Counted from the first letter of the stretch, positions 24,653 to 33,683 are shown. The stretch is DNA of 64,000 bases from Catellatospora sp. TT07R-123 (GCF_018327705.1 NZ_BNEM01000001.1:4216001-4280000); one strand, 5' to 3'. The notes: a model not told the origin generated them from the sequence alone. Translations and numbers: made by a program.

Positions 24653-26360
24653 GCCCGTCGCGGCTGGCCACCACGGTGAGCCGGTCGCGCGCGTGCAGCA
24701 CCCGGTTGTCGGCGGGGCGCCACAGCGGGCGGGGCTCGCCGAACTCGGCCAGCGCGATGACCCGTACCGCGCCGGGCTGGTCGGCCTCGCCGACGCGCGT
24801 GCCGTCCAGCGGCGACCCGGGGCCGACGACGACCTCGGCGATCAGCAGCACCCGGCGCTCGACCGAGATGGTGCCGATGACCTCGCGATCCATCAGCGCT
24901 TCGGCGAAGGCCGGGGCGGCCAGGTAGGAGACGCTGCGGGTGAAGCGGATGCTGAAGGTCTTGCGTACCCGGGCGGCCAGGTCGCCGTCGAACAGCCGGA
25001 CCAGCACCCGCAGCTGCGGTTGCAGGTTGCGGCCGTGCAGCGCGGCCTCCAGGTTGATGACGTCGTTGCTGGCCAGGGTCATCAGCGCGCGGCAGCGCTG
25101 CACGTTGGCCGAGCGCAGCGTGCTCTCGCGGCTGGCGTCGCCGATGATCAGCGGGATGCCCAGCTCGCGGGCCAGGGCCACGCCCCGGGCCTGCTCGTTG
25201 ATGTCGATGGCGATGACGGGCAGGCCGCGGTCGTACAGCATGCGCAGCGCGCGGGTGCCGACGTTGCCCAGCCCGACCAGCACGATGTGCCCGTCGGTGG
25301 GCAGCCGCAGCCGCCCCTGCGCGACCGCGAGCCGCGCGTTGACCAGGCCCTCGACCACCATCGCGGTGACCAGCGGCACCAGCGCCAGCCCGGCCAGCGC
25401 GATGACCAGTTGCAGCACCTGCTGGCGGCCGGGCAGGTCGGGGCTCAGCTCCGGGCCGCCGAACGCGTTGGCCGCGGTCAGGTAGATCCCGTCCCACAGG
25501 CTGCGCACGTGCTCGCCGCGGGCGAAGAAGAACCCGGCCACCGCGAGCACGACCAGCGCCGTGCTGACCGCGAACCGGAACTGCCGCGACACCAGGGACT
25601 TCATCGTGTCGACGACGGCGCGCAGCCGCCACCGCCGGGCGCGCCGGGTCATCCGCAGCGCGACCGCGTTGACCGTGTCGGCGACCGAGGTCGTCTCCCG
25701 GCTCTCGGCCAGCACCAGGTCGGCCGACGCGGCGTCGGCGGGCAGCAGGTCGACGGCGGCGCCGGTGCCGACGGTGTCCACCAGCCCGCAGACGACGTCG
25801 GCGGGCACGGCGGCGCCGCGCCGGGCGACCACGAGGGTACGGCCCGCGACCGGCACCGGCACCGCGCTGACCTCGTCGAGCGCGATGGCCACCAGCGCCG
25901 GAGCGGCGATCTCGGCGTCGGAGAGCACCTTGGCGTTGCCGAGCAGCTCCTCGATGCCGCGGCCGAGGTTGGAGTTGTACATCCGGACGACCAGTCGCAG
26001 GTCGGGCCGGATGTCACGGGCGCGCAGCGCGATGTGGATGTTGGCGACGTCGTCCTGCACGGCCAGGGCCAGGCCGAGCGAGTTCGTCAGGTCGGCCTGG
26101 TGCAGGGCGCGCTCGTCGACCCGGTCGACGACCAGCACCCGCACCCGGGGCAGCTCGCTGAAGTCGCGGGCGCCGCGTAGCTGCTCAGGCGTCATCAGCA
26201 GCACGACGTCGGCGCCGTATCGCTGCGTGAGCTGCTCGGCGAGGCGGTATGCCAGCCCGTCGGAACCGTTGACGACGAAGTGGCTCCCCGTGCCGCGGCG
26301 CTGGGCGGGGATGACCGAGGAGGGGCTCGACACGCCCGGATGGTATCGATCGCGCACCAC
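24603..26360 (-). CDS. channel-like membrane protein with two RCK/TrkA-N domains
   Basis: 585 residues: RCK-like NAD-binding domain 1 (about 25-230), a TM helix near 262-282, a re-entrant pore-like segment (SLWDGIYLTAANAFGGPEL), a TM helix near 315-340, then RCK domain 2 with the dinucleotide motif GLGNVGTRAL (about 355) and a TrkA-C-like end. The layout recalls CASTOR/POLLUX-type ion channels. The selectivity filter TVGYG of potassium channels is absent (TAANAFGG instead), so the ion is unknown. GTG 26360 is taken as start; GTG 26333 is possible. It converges on the phospholipase gene with a 50-bp overlap. Confidence 0.82.
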   Translation of the reverse strand: MVRDRYHPGVSSPSSVIPAQRRGTGSHFVVNGSDGLAYRLAEQLTQRYGADVVLLMTPEQLRGARDFSELPRVRVLVVDRVDERALHQADLTNSLGLALAVQDDVANIHIALRARDIRPDLRLVVRMYNSNLGRGIEELLGNAKVLSDAEIAAPALVAIALDEVSAVPVPVAGRTLVVARRGAAVPADVVCGLVDTVGTGAAVDLLPADAASADLVLAESRETTSVADTVNAVALRMTRRARRWRLRAVVDTMKSLVSRQFRFAVSTALVVLAVAGFFFARGEHVRSLWDGIYLTAANAFGGPELSPDLPGRQQVLQLVIALAGLALVPLVTAMVVEGLVNARLAVAQGRLRLPTDGHIVLVGLGNVGTRALRMLYDRGLPVIAIDINEQARGVALARELGIPLIIGDASRESTLRSANVQRCRALMTLASNDVINLEAALHGRNLQPQLRVLVRLFDGDLAARVRKTFSIRFTRSVSYLAAPAFAEALMDREVIGTISVERRVLLIAEVVVGPGSPLDGTRVGEADQPGAVRVIALAEFGEPRPLWRPADNRVLHARDRLTVVASRDGLSDLMAQAAAAGVATS

Positions 26361-26492
26361 CGCGGGCCACCCGCCAGCGATCGCCGCACATGCGTTTACC
26401 GCGACGATATGCCCCTTTTGGTCGTTGCTCCCTCAGACGAATGCACCTTTGCGCACCCCGCAGTTCGGGTGCACCGGTCAGCAATCGAATGG

Positions 26493-28283
26493 ATGGACAT
26501 GAACAAGTGGTTCTACCGAGCCGTCGGCGCCGTCGGCGTGGCGAGCGGCGTCATGCTTCTCGGCAGTGGCGTCGCGCACGCTGAAACGGCCACCGAGGCC
26601 AAGCCGACCGCAGATCTTCAGGCCATGCGCGGGTTGGTGGCCGATCTCCTCTCACCCACCGGTGGGCTGAGCAACCTGGGCCTGTCGCTGGACACGCCGG
26701 ACGCCCGGGTCGACGCCGGGCTGCTGCCCGACGGTCCCGTCGCGATCAAGCGCGGCTCCGGCGGCCTCGGCGTCACCGCGCACGCCCTCGGCGGCCAGGA
26801 CATCACGCTCGCGGGCAAGCTCCCGCGCCTGTCCGCCATGCTGCCCAGCTCCAACCTGCTCTCCGGCACCACCGGCCTGCTCGGCCAGACCGGCCTGCTC
26901 GGCGGCACCGAGGCCGCGCAGACCGAGGGCCTGCCGCTCGGGCCGCTCGGCGGCCTGCTCGGCGGTGAGGGCACCAGCCCGGTCAGCGGCCTGACCGGCG
27001 GGCTCACCGGCGGCCTGCTCGGCAAGGCGAGCCCCATCGGCGGGCTCACCGACGGCCCGCTGGGCAGCCTCACCGGCGGCCTGCTGGGCGGCGACGCCGC
27101 GGGCGGCGGAAGCGGCCCGCTCGACGGCCTCACCGGCGGCCTGCTCGGCGGGGACAGCGGCGGTCCGCTGGGCGGGCTGACCGACGGCCTCAGCGGCCTG
27201 ACCGGCGGGCTCAACACCGGCAAGCCCGACCGCGCGCCGTCGGCACCGGCCGCCGCCGCGCCGTCCGCCGGCGACATCAGCCAGGACCGCTTCGCCGACT
27301 GGCTGGACGAGCCCGACCCCATGTCCCGCCAGGCCGACATGCTGCTCGACGGCGGCATGCTCGACCCCAGCGACCAGCTGGGCCTCACGCTCGACCCGGT
27401 GCTGTCGCAGCAGGTCGCCGACGCCACCTCGCAGATCGTCCCGTCGCTGATCGCCGACGCGATGGGCCACGGCAGCGTCGACGACCTGCTCGACGCCCCG
27501 AACGGCCTGGCTCCCGGCGCCGACCTGCTCGCGGGCGGCCCGACCGAGGGCATCCCGTTCCTGGGCGGCATCCCGATCGTGGGCGACCTGCTCGGCGACG
27601 GCGGTCCGCTCGACGGCATCCTGGTCATGGGCGACATCGCCAAGCAGCTCCCCGTCGTCCGGGACGTCGTCAACGGCAAGCTCGGCCTCGACACCATCAA
27701 CCAGGTCCCGTTCGTGGGCGGCCTGCTGCGCAACGGCATCGTCCAGGGCGGCAAGCCGGGCGGCTCGCTGCCGATCGTCGGCTCGCTGCCGATCGTCGGC
27801 GACGCGCTGGGCAAGGTCACCGGCAACCTGAGCGGCGCCGGCCTGGGCCGCGGCGCGAACATGCTCGCGCCCCGGACGGCCCTGCCGCAGCCGGGCCTGG
27901 CTCCGGCGACGCAGCCGCAGCTGCTGCCCGCGCCGGCAGCCCACACGCTGGACGCCGCCCCGGCCAACCAGCACGTCGGCCGCCACCGCGCCACCGACCG
28001 CCCGATCGCGGGCGAGGACGCCGAGTACGCCGACCCGGCCGGTACGCCCGAGGAGCTGCCGCTGGTGGGCCAGCTGCCGCTCAGCGGCCTGCCGCTGCTG
28101 GGCTCGCTGACCGGCAGCGCCCCCGCGGGCGCCGGCGGCGCGATGCTCCCGGTCAGCGGCCTGGTCAGCCAGCTGCCGCTGGTCAACGACCTGCCGCTGC
28201 TGGGCAACATGGGCACTTCGATGGAGGTGCTGCGGTCGCTGCCGATCGTCGGCACCGCCGCGGGCCTGCTCCCGCTGGGCTGA
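26493..28283 (+). CDS. secreted Gly/Leu-rich repetitive protein
   Basis: 596-residue exported protein with a signal peptide (WFYRAVGAVGVASGVMLLG, then GVAHAETA). Residues about 120-260 are nearly all variants of GLTGGLLGG, some interrupted by GPLG or SPIG. Later parts repeat proline-marked versions such as LPIVGSLPIVGD, IPFLGGIPIVGD and LPLVGQLPLSG, between more ordinary acidic stretches. No enzymatic motif, LPxTG anchor or C-terminal transmembrane helix is seen. The strongly amphipathic GL repeats suggest self-assembly at a surface, as in chaplins or hydrophobins, but no homology to those is visible. Start ATG 26493 (or 26499). Divergent from the channel-like gene. Confidence 0.8.
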   Translation: MDMNKWFYRAVGAVGVASGVMLLGSGVAHAETATEAKPTADLQAMRGLVADLLSPTGGLSNLGLSLDTPDARVDAGLLPDGPVAIKRGSGGLGVTAHALGGQDITLAGKLPRLSAMLPSSNLLSGTTGLLGQTGLLGGTEAAQTEGLPLGPLGGLLGGEGTSPVSGLTGGLTGGLLGKASPIGGLTDGPLGSLTGGLLGGDAAGGGSGPLDGLTGGLLGGDSGGPLGGLTDGLSGLTGGLNTGKPDRAPSAPAAAAPSAGDISQDRFADWLDEPDPMSRQADMLLDGGMLDPSDQLGLTLDPVLSQQVADATSQIVPSLIADAMGHGSVDDLLDAPNGLAPGADLLAGGPTEGIPFLGGIPIVGDLLGDGGPLDGILVMGDIAKQLPVVRDVVNGKLGLDTINQVPFVGGLLRNGIVQGGKPGGSLPIVGSLPIVGDALGKVTGNLSGAGLGRGANMLAPRTALPQPGLAPATQPQLLPAPAAHTLDAAPANQHVGRHRATDRPIAGEDAEYADPAGTPEELPLVGQLPLSGLPLLGSLTGSAPAGAGGAMLPVSGLVSQLPLVNDLPLLGNMGTSMEVLRSLPIVGTAAGLLPLG

Positions 28284-28295
28284 GCCCGACCCGGC

Positions 28296-28329
28296 GCGCC
28301 CGCGTACGGCCCCGGCTGTACGCGGGCGC
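28296..28329 (+). terminator. GC-rich terminator hairpin
   Basis: Twelve-bp inverted repeat, GCGCCCGCGTAC and GTACGCGGGCGC, with a 10-nt loop, starting 13 bp after the stop of the Gly/Leu-rich gene. No U-tract follows. Typical of high-GC actinobacterial terminators. Confidence 0.7.
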
Positions 28330-28375
28330 GGCACCAGGACAGCGGCGCCGGCCGTACCCACGGCACAATGCGCCC

Positions 28376-28855
28376 ATGCCCTCGGTCCAGCCCGTCCGCA
28401 CCACCCGGCTCACCCCACGGCCCACCCTCGGCCTGCTCTACCTCGTCGGCACCGTCCTGTCCGCGCTGCTGCTGGCCGCCACCCTCGTCGACGGCCGGAT
28501 CGACCCGCCCGCCACCGTCGCGCTGCTGTGCCTGCTCGTCGGCTCGCAGTTGCTGTACCAGCGCGGCATCTACCTCGTCGGCGACCGGCTGCTGCTGCGC
28601 AACCCGCTGTCGCGCACCGTCGTCCCGCTGGACCGGCTGCGCGCCGTCTACATCCGGCCCCTGCCCGCCAGGCCCGGCAGCCGCCTGCTGCACCTGGAAC
28701 TGCACGACGGCACCGTGCTGCGCACCCACGTCGGCGTGACCCGCAGCCCGCTCTCGCCCGCCGTCAAGGTCTCGTTCGAGCAGCTCGTGGGGCTGGTCGG
28801 CACCATCGACAGCCACCGCCGCCAGGCCACGGGCGCCGACGCCGCCGCCTCCTGA
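28376..28855 (+). CDS. small membrane protein with PH-like domain
   Basis: 159 residues. Two closely spaced membrane segments (about 20-38 and 47-62) are followed by a short beta-rich domain (YLVGDRLLLRNPLSRTVVPL, then LDRLRAVYIRP, LHLELHDGTVLRTHVG) resembling the PH-like domains of actinobacterial DUF-type membrane proteins. No catalytic residues. Function unknown. It sits alone between a terminator hairpin and the 49-residue-repeat gene. Confidence 0.7.
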   Translation: MPSVQPVRTTRLTPRPTLGLLYLVGTVLSALLLAATLVDGRIDPPATVALLCLLVGSQLLYQRGIYLVGDRLLLRNPLSRTVVPLDRLRAVYIRPLPARPGSRLLHLELHDGTVLRTHVGVTRSPLSPAVKVSFEQLVGLVGTIDSHRRQATGADAAAS

Positions 28856-28963
28856 CCGGCGCCGCCTCAGCCGAACCGGTCGGCGCACCGGCCCATCGTC
28901 GGCTTTGCTCAGTCGACGGCAGATGAAAGGCTTTCCCCGTTTCGGGCTCGGGGAGGAGCGCAC

Positions 28964-31207
28964 GTGGACAGGAACGAGCTGGTCAACGAGGCCGAACGTG
29001 CCCTGTGGGACGCGTTCGCCACCGGCGGCCTGGTCGACCTCGGCTCGGGCGACCCGGCCGCGGCAGGGTTCGATCCGGACACGTGGGGCGCCGACCGGAC
29101 CGTGCGCGCCCAGTTGATCGCGCGGCTGCTGCTCGGCGTACGCGACGTCGAGCGGGGTTACATCGCCAAGGTGCGGCTGGCCGGGGCGCTGGTCACCGGC
29201 GACCTCGACCTCAACGGCGGCGACACCGCATACGAACTGCACCTCGACCGGTGCTGGCTGGACCGGGCGCCCGACCTGGCCGACGCGTTCACCAAGGGTG
29301 TCGCCTTCACCGGCTGCCGCCTGCCCGGCCTGACCGCGCACGGCCTGCAGACCTCCGGCCCCGCCCACCTGACCGGCAGCCGGGTCGAGGGCGAGCTCGA
29401 CCTCAACGGCGCCCGGATCGCCGGGCAGCTGTCCATGGCCGGAACCCGGCTGGTCAACCCCGGCGCCGACGCCCTCAACGGCTGGAACCTGGTCGTCGAC
29501 CAGGACCTGATCTGCAACGAGGGGTTCACCGCCGACGGCACCGTGGCGCTGTCCGGCGCGCACATCGGCGGGATGCTGCTGCTCATGGGCGCCGAGCTGC
29601 GCCGCCCCGGCGACTACGCGCTGAACGCCCAGAACCTGGCCGTCGACCGCGACATGCTCTGCCAGGACGGCTTCCGCGCCGAAGGCACGATCGAGCTCAG
29701 CGGCGCCAAGGTGGGCGGGCGGTTCTCCCTGATCGGCGCGGTGCTGGTCAACCCCGACGGGTACGCCCTCAACGCCCAGAACCTCGTCGTCGAACGGGAT
29801 GTCTACTTCAACAACGGGTTCGACGCCAGCGGCACCATCGACCTCAGCGGTGCCCGCGTCGGCGGGCAGCTGTCCATGCTCGACGCCACCCTCAGCCGCC
29901 CCGGCGGCCAGGCGCTCAACGCCCAGAACCTGTCCGTCGGCGAGAGCCTGCTCGCCTACCGGGGCTTCACCGCCACCGGCGCGATCGACCTGTACGGCTC
30001 CCGCGTCGACGGTCAGATCTCGCTGGTCGGCGCCACGCTCAACAACCCCGGCGGCCGCGCGCTGCACGCCCAGAGCATCACCGTCGGCCAGGCGTTCTAC
30101 GCCTACGACGGCTTCACCGCCAGCGGCCTGGTCGACCTGAGCGGCGCGAAGATCGGCGGGACCCTGTCCCTGGCCGGCGCGAAGCTCGACAACCCCGGAG
30201 CCGACGCGCTGGCCGCCGAGAACCTGCACGTCGACATGGACATGACCTGCCACGGCGGCTTCACCGCCACCGGCGGCGTCAACCTGTACGGCGCCACCGT
30301 CACCGGGCAGCTGTCGCTGGCCGGGGCGAAGCTGGCCAACCCCGGCGGGCTGGCGCTCAACGGGCGCAACCTGACCGTCGGCCGGATCCTGCAGTGCTCG
30401 TACGGCTTCTCCGCCGAGGGCACCGTGTCCCTGGCCAACGCCACCCTCAGCGGTGCCACGTTCGCCGGGGCCACCTTCACCGTGCCCGACGGCGGCGCCT
30501 CCACCACCCATCTCACGCTCGACTGCGAGTCGCTGAGCACCGGCTGGCTGACCCTGCCCGACGCGGTCCCCGGCGTCACCGACCTGCGCCAGGGCACCAT
30601 CGGGCGGCTCTGCGTGCCGGCCGGGGCGCTGCTCAACCCGATGCGGCTGAGCGGGCTGACGTACACCGATCTCGACCCCGACCCCGACCCGCCGGTGCAC
30701 CTGCGGCTGGGCTGGCTGCGGCGCGACCCCGACGGCTACCACCCGCAGCCGTACGAGCAGCTCGCCGCCTACTACCGCACCAACGGCCACGATCGGCAGG
30801 CCCGGATCATCCTGCTCGGCAAGCGGCGCACCCAGCGGCGGTACAGCAGCGGCCCGCTGAGCCTGGCCGGCCTGCTCCGCCGCATCCCCGGCCTGCTCAT
30901 CGACGCCCTCGCCGGGTACGGCTACGTCCCCGCGCGGGCGTTCGCCTGCCTGCTCACCGCCATCGCGGTCGGCACGTTCGTCTTCCGCCCGACCGGCGCG
31001 ACCCAGCCGACCGACGACCTGAACGTGAACGCGCTGCTGCTCGCCATCGACGCGATCATCCCGACGTCGCCGTTCGGGCTGGTCGGCGCCGCCGGGCTGT
31101 CCGGGGCGGCGTACCTGGCGGCCATGGTGCTGCAGGGGTTCGGCTTCGCCCTGTCCATCGCCGTCCTGCCCGCCCTCACCCGCACCCTGGCACGCGCCGA
31201 CAAGTAA
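28964..31207 (+). CDS. membrane protein with seven 49-residue beta-solenoid repeats
   Basis: 747 residues. N-terminal part (1-150) is mixed. Then come about seven tandem copies of a repeat exactly 49 residues (147 bp) long. Each begins like ALNAQNLVV and contains a GF-x-A-x-GTIDLSGA-x-VGG block followed by NPGG. Sheet-like alternation predicts a right-handed beta-solenoid, as in pentapeptide or bactofilin-type proteins. C-terminal residues about 600-660 are basic (GKRRTQRR), and two or three membrane helices follow (about 660-740). Homologues are often labelled oxidoreductase, but I see no cofactor motif. Start GTG 28964 has GGGAGGAG six bases upstream. Probably a cytoplasmic solenoid tethered to the membrane; function unknown. 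Confidence 0.82.
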   Translation: MDRNELVNEAERALWDAFATGGLVDLGSGDPAAAGFDPDTWGADRTVRAQLIARLLLGVRDVERGYIAKVRLAGALVTGDLDLNGGDTAYELHLDRCWLDRAPDLADAFTKGVAFTGCRLPGLTAHGLQTSGPAHLTGSRVEGELDLNGARIAGQLSMAGTRLVNPGADALNGWNLVVDQDLICNEGFTADGTVALSGAHIGGMLLLMGAELRRPGDYALNAQNLAVDRDMLCQDGFRAEGTIELSGAKVGGRFSLIGAVLVNPDGYALNAQNLVVERDVYFNNGFDASGTIDLSGARVGGQLSMLDATLSRPGGQALNAQNLSVGESLLAYRGFTATGAIDLYGSRVDGQISLVGATLNNPGGRALHAQSITVGQAFYAYDGFTASGLVDLSGAKIGGTLSLAGAKLDNPGADALAAENLHVDMDMTCHGGFTATGGVNLYGATVTGQLSLAGAKLANPGGLALNGRNLTVGRILQCSYGFSAEGTVSLANATLSGATFAGATFTVPDGGASTTHLTLDCESLSTGWLTLPDAVPGVTDLRQGTIGRLCVPAGALLNPMRLSGLTYTDLDPDPDPPVHLRLGWLRRDPDGYHPQPYEQLAAYYRTNGHDRQARIILLGKRRTQRRYSSGPLSLAGLLRRIPGLLIDALAGYGYVPARAFACLLTAIAVGTFVFRPTGATQPTDDLNVNALLLAIDAIIPTSPFGLVGAAGLSGAAYLAAMVLQGFGFALSIAVLPALTRTLARADK

Positions 31208-31396
31208 CCGGCGGAACTCGCCGGACCGACCCTGAACAGGCATTATTGCCCCCGGTCGGCATGGCGGAGGAGCAGGTTGGCAGCGGTACGGCGGCGAGTG
31301 CTGCGCAACGGACTCAACCGTCTCGCGGCGGCGGCCTGACCGGGGTGGTCCCTCGCCGCAGCGGCCGAGTGACGGTGCGGCGAGGTGCCCTGACGG

Positions 31397-32797
31397 CTAC
31401 GTGCGTGGCAAGAAGCCAGCGAGCTGCGCGTGTCGACGCAGCGTGGTCTTGATCGCATCGCGGATGCTAGAGGGCATCGTGTTCTCGGCGGAGAAGGCTT
31501 TCATCTCGACGATGACCTCCGACTGGAACGAATTGCCGCGGGACACCAAGATGTCGGCACGCACCGTGCTGTGAGGCGTGACGATGTCCTGCTCGTGCTT
31601 GGCCGAGATGCCGATCTCCCCCAGGCAGTAGGCAAGCCGCCTGCCCAAGCCGACCGGGTCTCGGGTCACGCCTGAGGTGTTGTACCAGTCCCGCGCTACC
31701 GCAGCCCGCTTCGACTCGCGCTCCTTCATCGGTGTGAAGGAGTCGAGGTTCCAGGTCTCTTTCAGAAGCGAAACGAAATGCGACTGCTCGAAGCGGTCCA
31801 GGTACGACTTGCCGATACTCGGCGCGCTATCGCTCAGGTCCCGGCACAGCGGGTAGATGTCCGCTGCGGCAATCGGCACCAGGCGCACGTCGAAGTACAG
31901 CCGGGCGCGGTTGTACGCCGCGAGCGGGAGCGTACGGCGATCGTCGGCACTCAGCTCCTGGTAGAAGGACCCCCAGTTGAGCCGGTAGCCCTCCCGCGCA
32001 TTCGTGAATGACTGGATGCGCTGGATGCGCAGGCCGTCGGTCACCGGCCACAACATGACGACCTGGTGCTTCGAGAGGTCTTGCAGGGCTCCCATCCGCT
32101 CCCCGAGCTGCCCGCCGACACGCTCGATGGCCGAACCGATGGTTCCCGTCGTCGCGGCGATCTCCTCCAGGTCGGTACGCAGCACCTCCTGGTCGGGCAG
32201 GTTCTGGCCGCCGTTGTGGAACTCGAAGGTCTCCTCGATGATGGCGGGCCACTCCGACTTGGCGGGCCCGACCAGCTCCATGCCCGCAGACGCCAGGATT
32301 CGCTCGTTGCGGGTGGTCGCCCCCGCAAGTTGGGCCTGGAACTCCCGGCTGGTGGTCAGCCAGACCACCAGCACGCAGCTGTCCTTCAGCACGCCACGGT
32401 CGAGCAGGCTCAGCCGCTCCACGAACTGGCTGGGCACCGCGTTCTGCTCGGCCACCACCTCCTCGTACTGGTCGACGACGGCCACGGTGATCTGGGGCGT
32501 GAGCTGCCCACGCCCGGGGTGTGACGTGACCGCCGCGACGAGTTCAACCTCGGACTGGATCTGGCTGCGGGTCAGCTCCACCACACGGCACTCGGGAAGG
32601 TGGGTCGCGAGCTCCCGGACCGCGCTGCTCTTGCCGGACCCGCTGCGCCCGTAGAGCGGCAGGAACCGGAGACCTCCCGAGATCTTCATCGAGCTGTAGC
32701 AGCGCTGGACGACCTGAATAAGATCCGGATTGGGCCGGAGTCGAGCGCGAAAGGCGACATCGAGATCTTCATAGCGCGACGGAAGTCTGACGCTCAA
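31397..32797 (-). CDS. STAND-like P-loop ATPase with C-terminal PD-(D/E)XK nuclease domain
   Basis: 466 residues from TTG 32797 (SD AGGAG eight bases upstream; a TTG at 32833 adds 12 residues). Walker A is LYGRSGSGKSS (Lys56). Walker B is VAVVDQYEEV (Asp109), the DQxEE form seen in nSTAND-type NTPases. The middle (about 180-380) has no motif I recognise. The C-terminal 90 residues look like a restriction-endonuclease fold: helix LGRRLAYCLGEIG, then RADILV (Asp415), fifteen residues on VEMKAF (Glu431, Lys433). ATP-dependent sensing plus DNA cleavage would fit anti-phage defence, but that is inference. Codon usage is less GC-extreme than its neighbours. It lies next to a phage tail fragment and a tRNA gene. 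Confidence 0.8.
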   Translation of the reverse strand: MSVRLPSRYEDLDVAFRARLRPNPDLIQVVQRCYSSMKISGGLRFLPLYGRSGSGKSSAVRELATHLPECRVVELTRSQIQSEVELVAAVTSHPGRGQLTPQITVAVVDQYEEVVAEQNAVPSQFVERLSLLDRGVLKDSCVLVVWLTTSREFQAQLAGATTRNERILASAGMELVGPAKSEWPAIIEETFEFHNGGQNLPDQEVLRTDLEEIAATTGTIGSAIERVGGQLGERMGALQDLSKHQVVMLWPVTDGLRIQRIQSFTNAREGYRLNWGSFYQELSADDRRTLPLAAYNRARLYFDVRLVPIAAADIYPLCRDLSDSAPSIGKSYLDRFEQSHFVSLLKETWNLDSFTPMKERESKRAAVARDWYNTSGVTRDPVGLGRRLAYCLGEIGISAKHEQDIVTPHSTVRADILVSRGNSFQSEVIVEMKAFSAENTMPSSIRDAIKTTLRRHAQLAGFLPRT

Positions 32798-32928
32798 CGC
32801 TGCTGCTCCTGTGGTCGTCTCAACGTGAAGCAACTACTCTACCGACCACGACCGACGGGCCGCTCGCATCTTTCGATCGGCTCCTCCGAGGCGCCGTCTT
32901 TACGTGTCGGCACCCCGTCCGAGCCCGG

Positions 32929-33531
32929 TCAGTTGGTCGCGATCAACGACGCCGTCAGCGCCCGGCTGGTGATGTTGGTCGGACCGCCTGTCCACGTCCA
33001 GCGACACTGCGCCTGCAACACGTCGCCGGGGCTGAGCTCCAGCAGCACCCGGGTCAGGGCGGCCACCCCGATCCCGCTGTCTCCCTGCTTCTGTCTGCGC
33101 CAGAGCAGGGTCGTCCCATTCAGCATCAGCGACACCGACAGGCTGGTGATGGTCGTGAACCCGAACAGCGTGGCCGCGCTCGCACCGCACAGGTACAGGC
33201 CGCCAGTCCGGATCGTCAGCCGGTCATTGTTCACGGCAAGGTTCGCCATGTTGTCGTTGTCCCACACCTCCTCGGTGTAGGTCATCGTCGTCGCGGTGTT
33301 CACGACCACCGACTGGTTCGGGGGCACCTGCGAGCGCACGTACGCCGACGGCCGGTTGGCCGCAGCCGCCGCGGCGGCATCCCCGGCGGCCAGCGCCGCC
33401 TCGATGTCCTGCGCGAACGTCTGGAAGACGGCCGGGTTGATGGTGTCGCCACCGCACGGGTAGCGGATGCCGAGCAGTGGTGTCGATTCGGATCGGCCAC
33501 CCGCCGACCGGGCCGCGCCTGCGGCAGTCAA
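32929..33531 (-). pseudogene. phage tail/fibre-like protein, 5' end missing or degenerate
   Basis: The frame encodes STPLLGIRYPCGGDTINPAV, then ALAAGDAAAAAAANRPSAYV and a beta-rich C-terminus (TEEVWDNDN, LYLCGASAATLF, GGPTNITSRAL) like the C1q/tail-fibre-type structural proteins of actinophages and phage-like islands. Family members usually begin just before TPLLGIRYP. Here there is no ATG or GTG near that point; only a distant TTG at 33531 without an SD. The upstream coding looks unrelated. I therefore take it as a truncated prophage remnant. It lies between the ATPase-nuclease gene and tRNA-Thr on the same strand. Confidence 0.5.
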
Positions 33532-33648
33532 TCTGGTTCGACCTGCTCGTGGTCGTGGCCTGTGACGCGCTGGGCGTGGCGGCATTCGCAGCACTGTTCC
33601 TGCTATCCATGCCGTAGCTCGCCTGGCAAGAAGCCTGGCAAGACAGAA

Positions 33649-33683
33649 GAGCCCCCGTCCGGGAGACAACCCGGCAGGGGCTC
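33649..33683 (-). terminator. terminator after tRNA-Thr
   Basis: GAGCCCC and GGGGCTC form the outer stem and CCGGG/CCCGG the inner stem, beginning 21 bp past the tRNA 3' end on the minus strand. A T-rich TTCTGTCTTG follows. Good candidate for the tRNA transcription terminator. Confidence 0.75.

Noticed and set aside
26900-27240. GGCGGCCTGCTCGGC-rich stretch as a DNA-level minisatellite
   Set aside because: It is the coding sequence of GL(T)GG repeats in a frame with a signal peptide; repeat lengths vary at the protein level.
28964-31207. Tandem 147-bp repeats as a CRISPR or satellite array
   Set aside because: The repeats stay in frame, encode a regular 49-residue motif and diverge at synonymous and conservative sites; no spacers.
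26618-31243. 1,541-codon minus-strand open frame
   Set aside because: Covers the Gly/Leu-rich gene, the PH-like gene and the 49-residue-repeat gene in antisense. The apparent repeats merely mirror the coding repeats.
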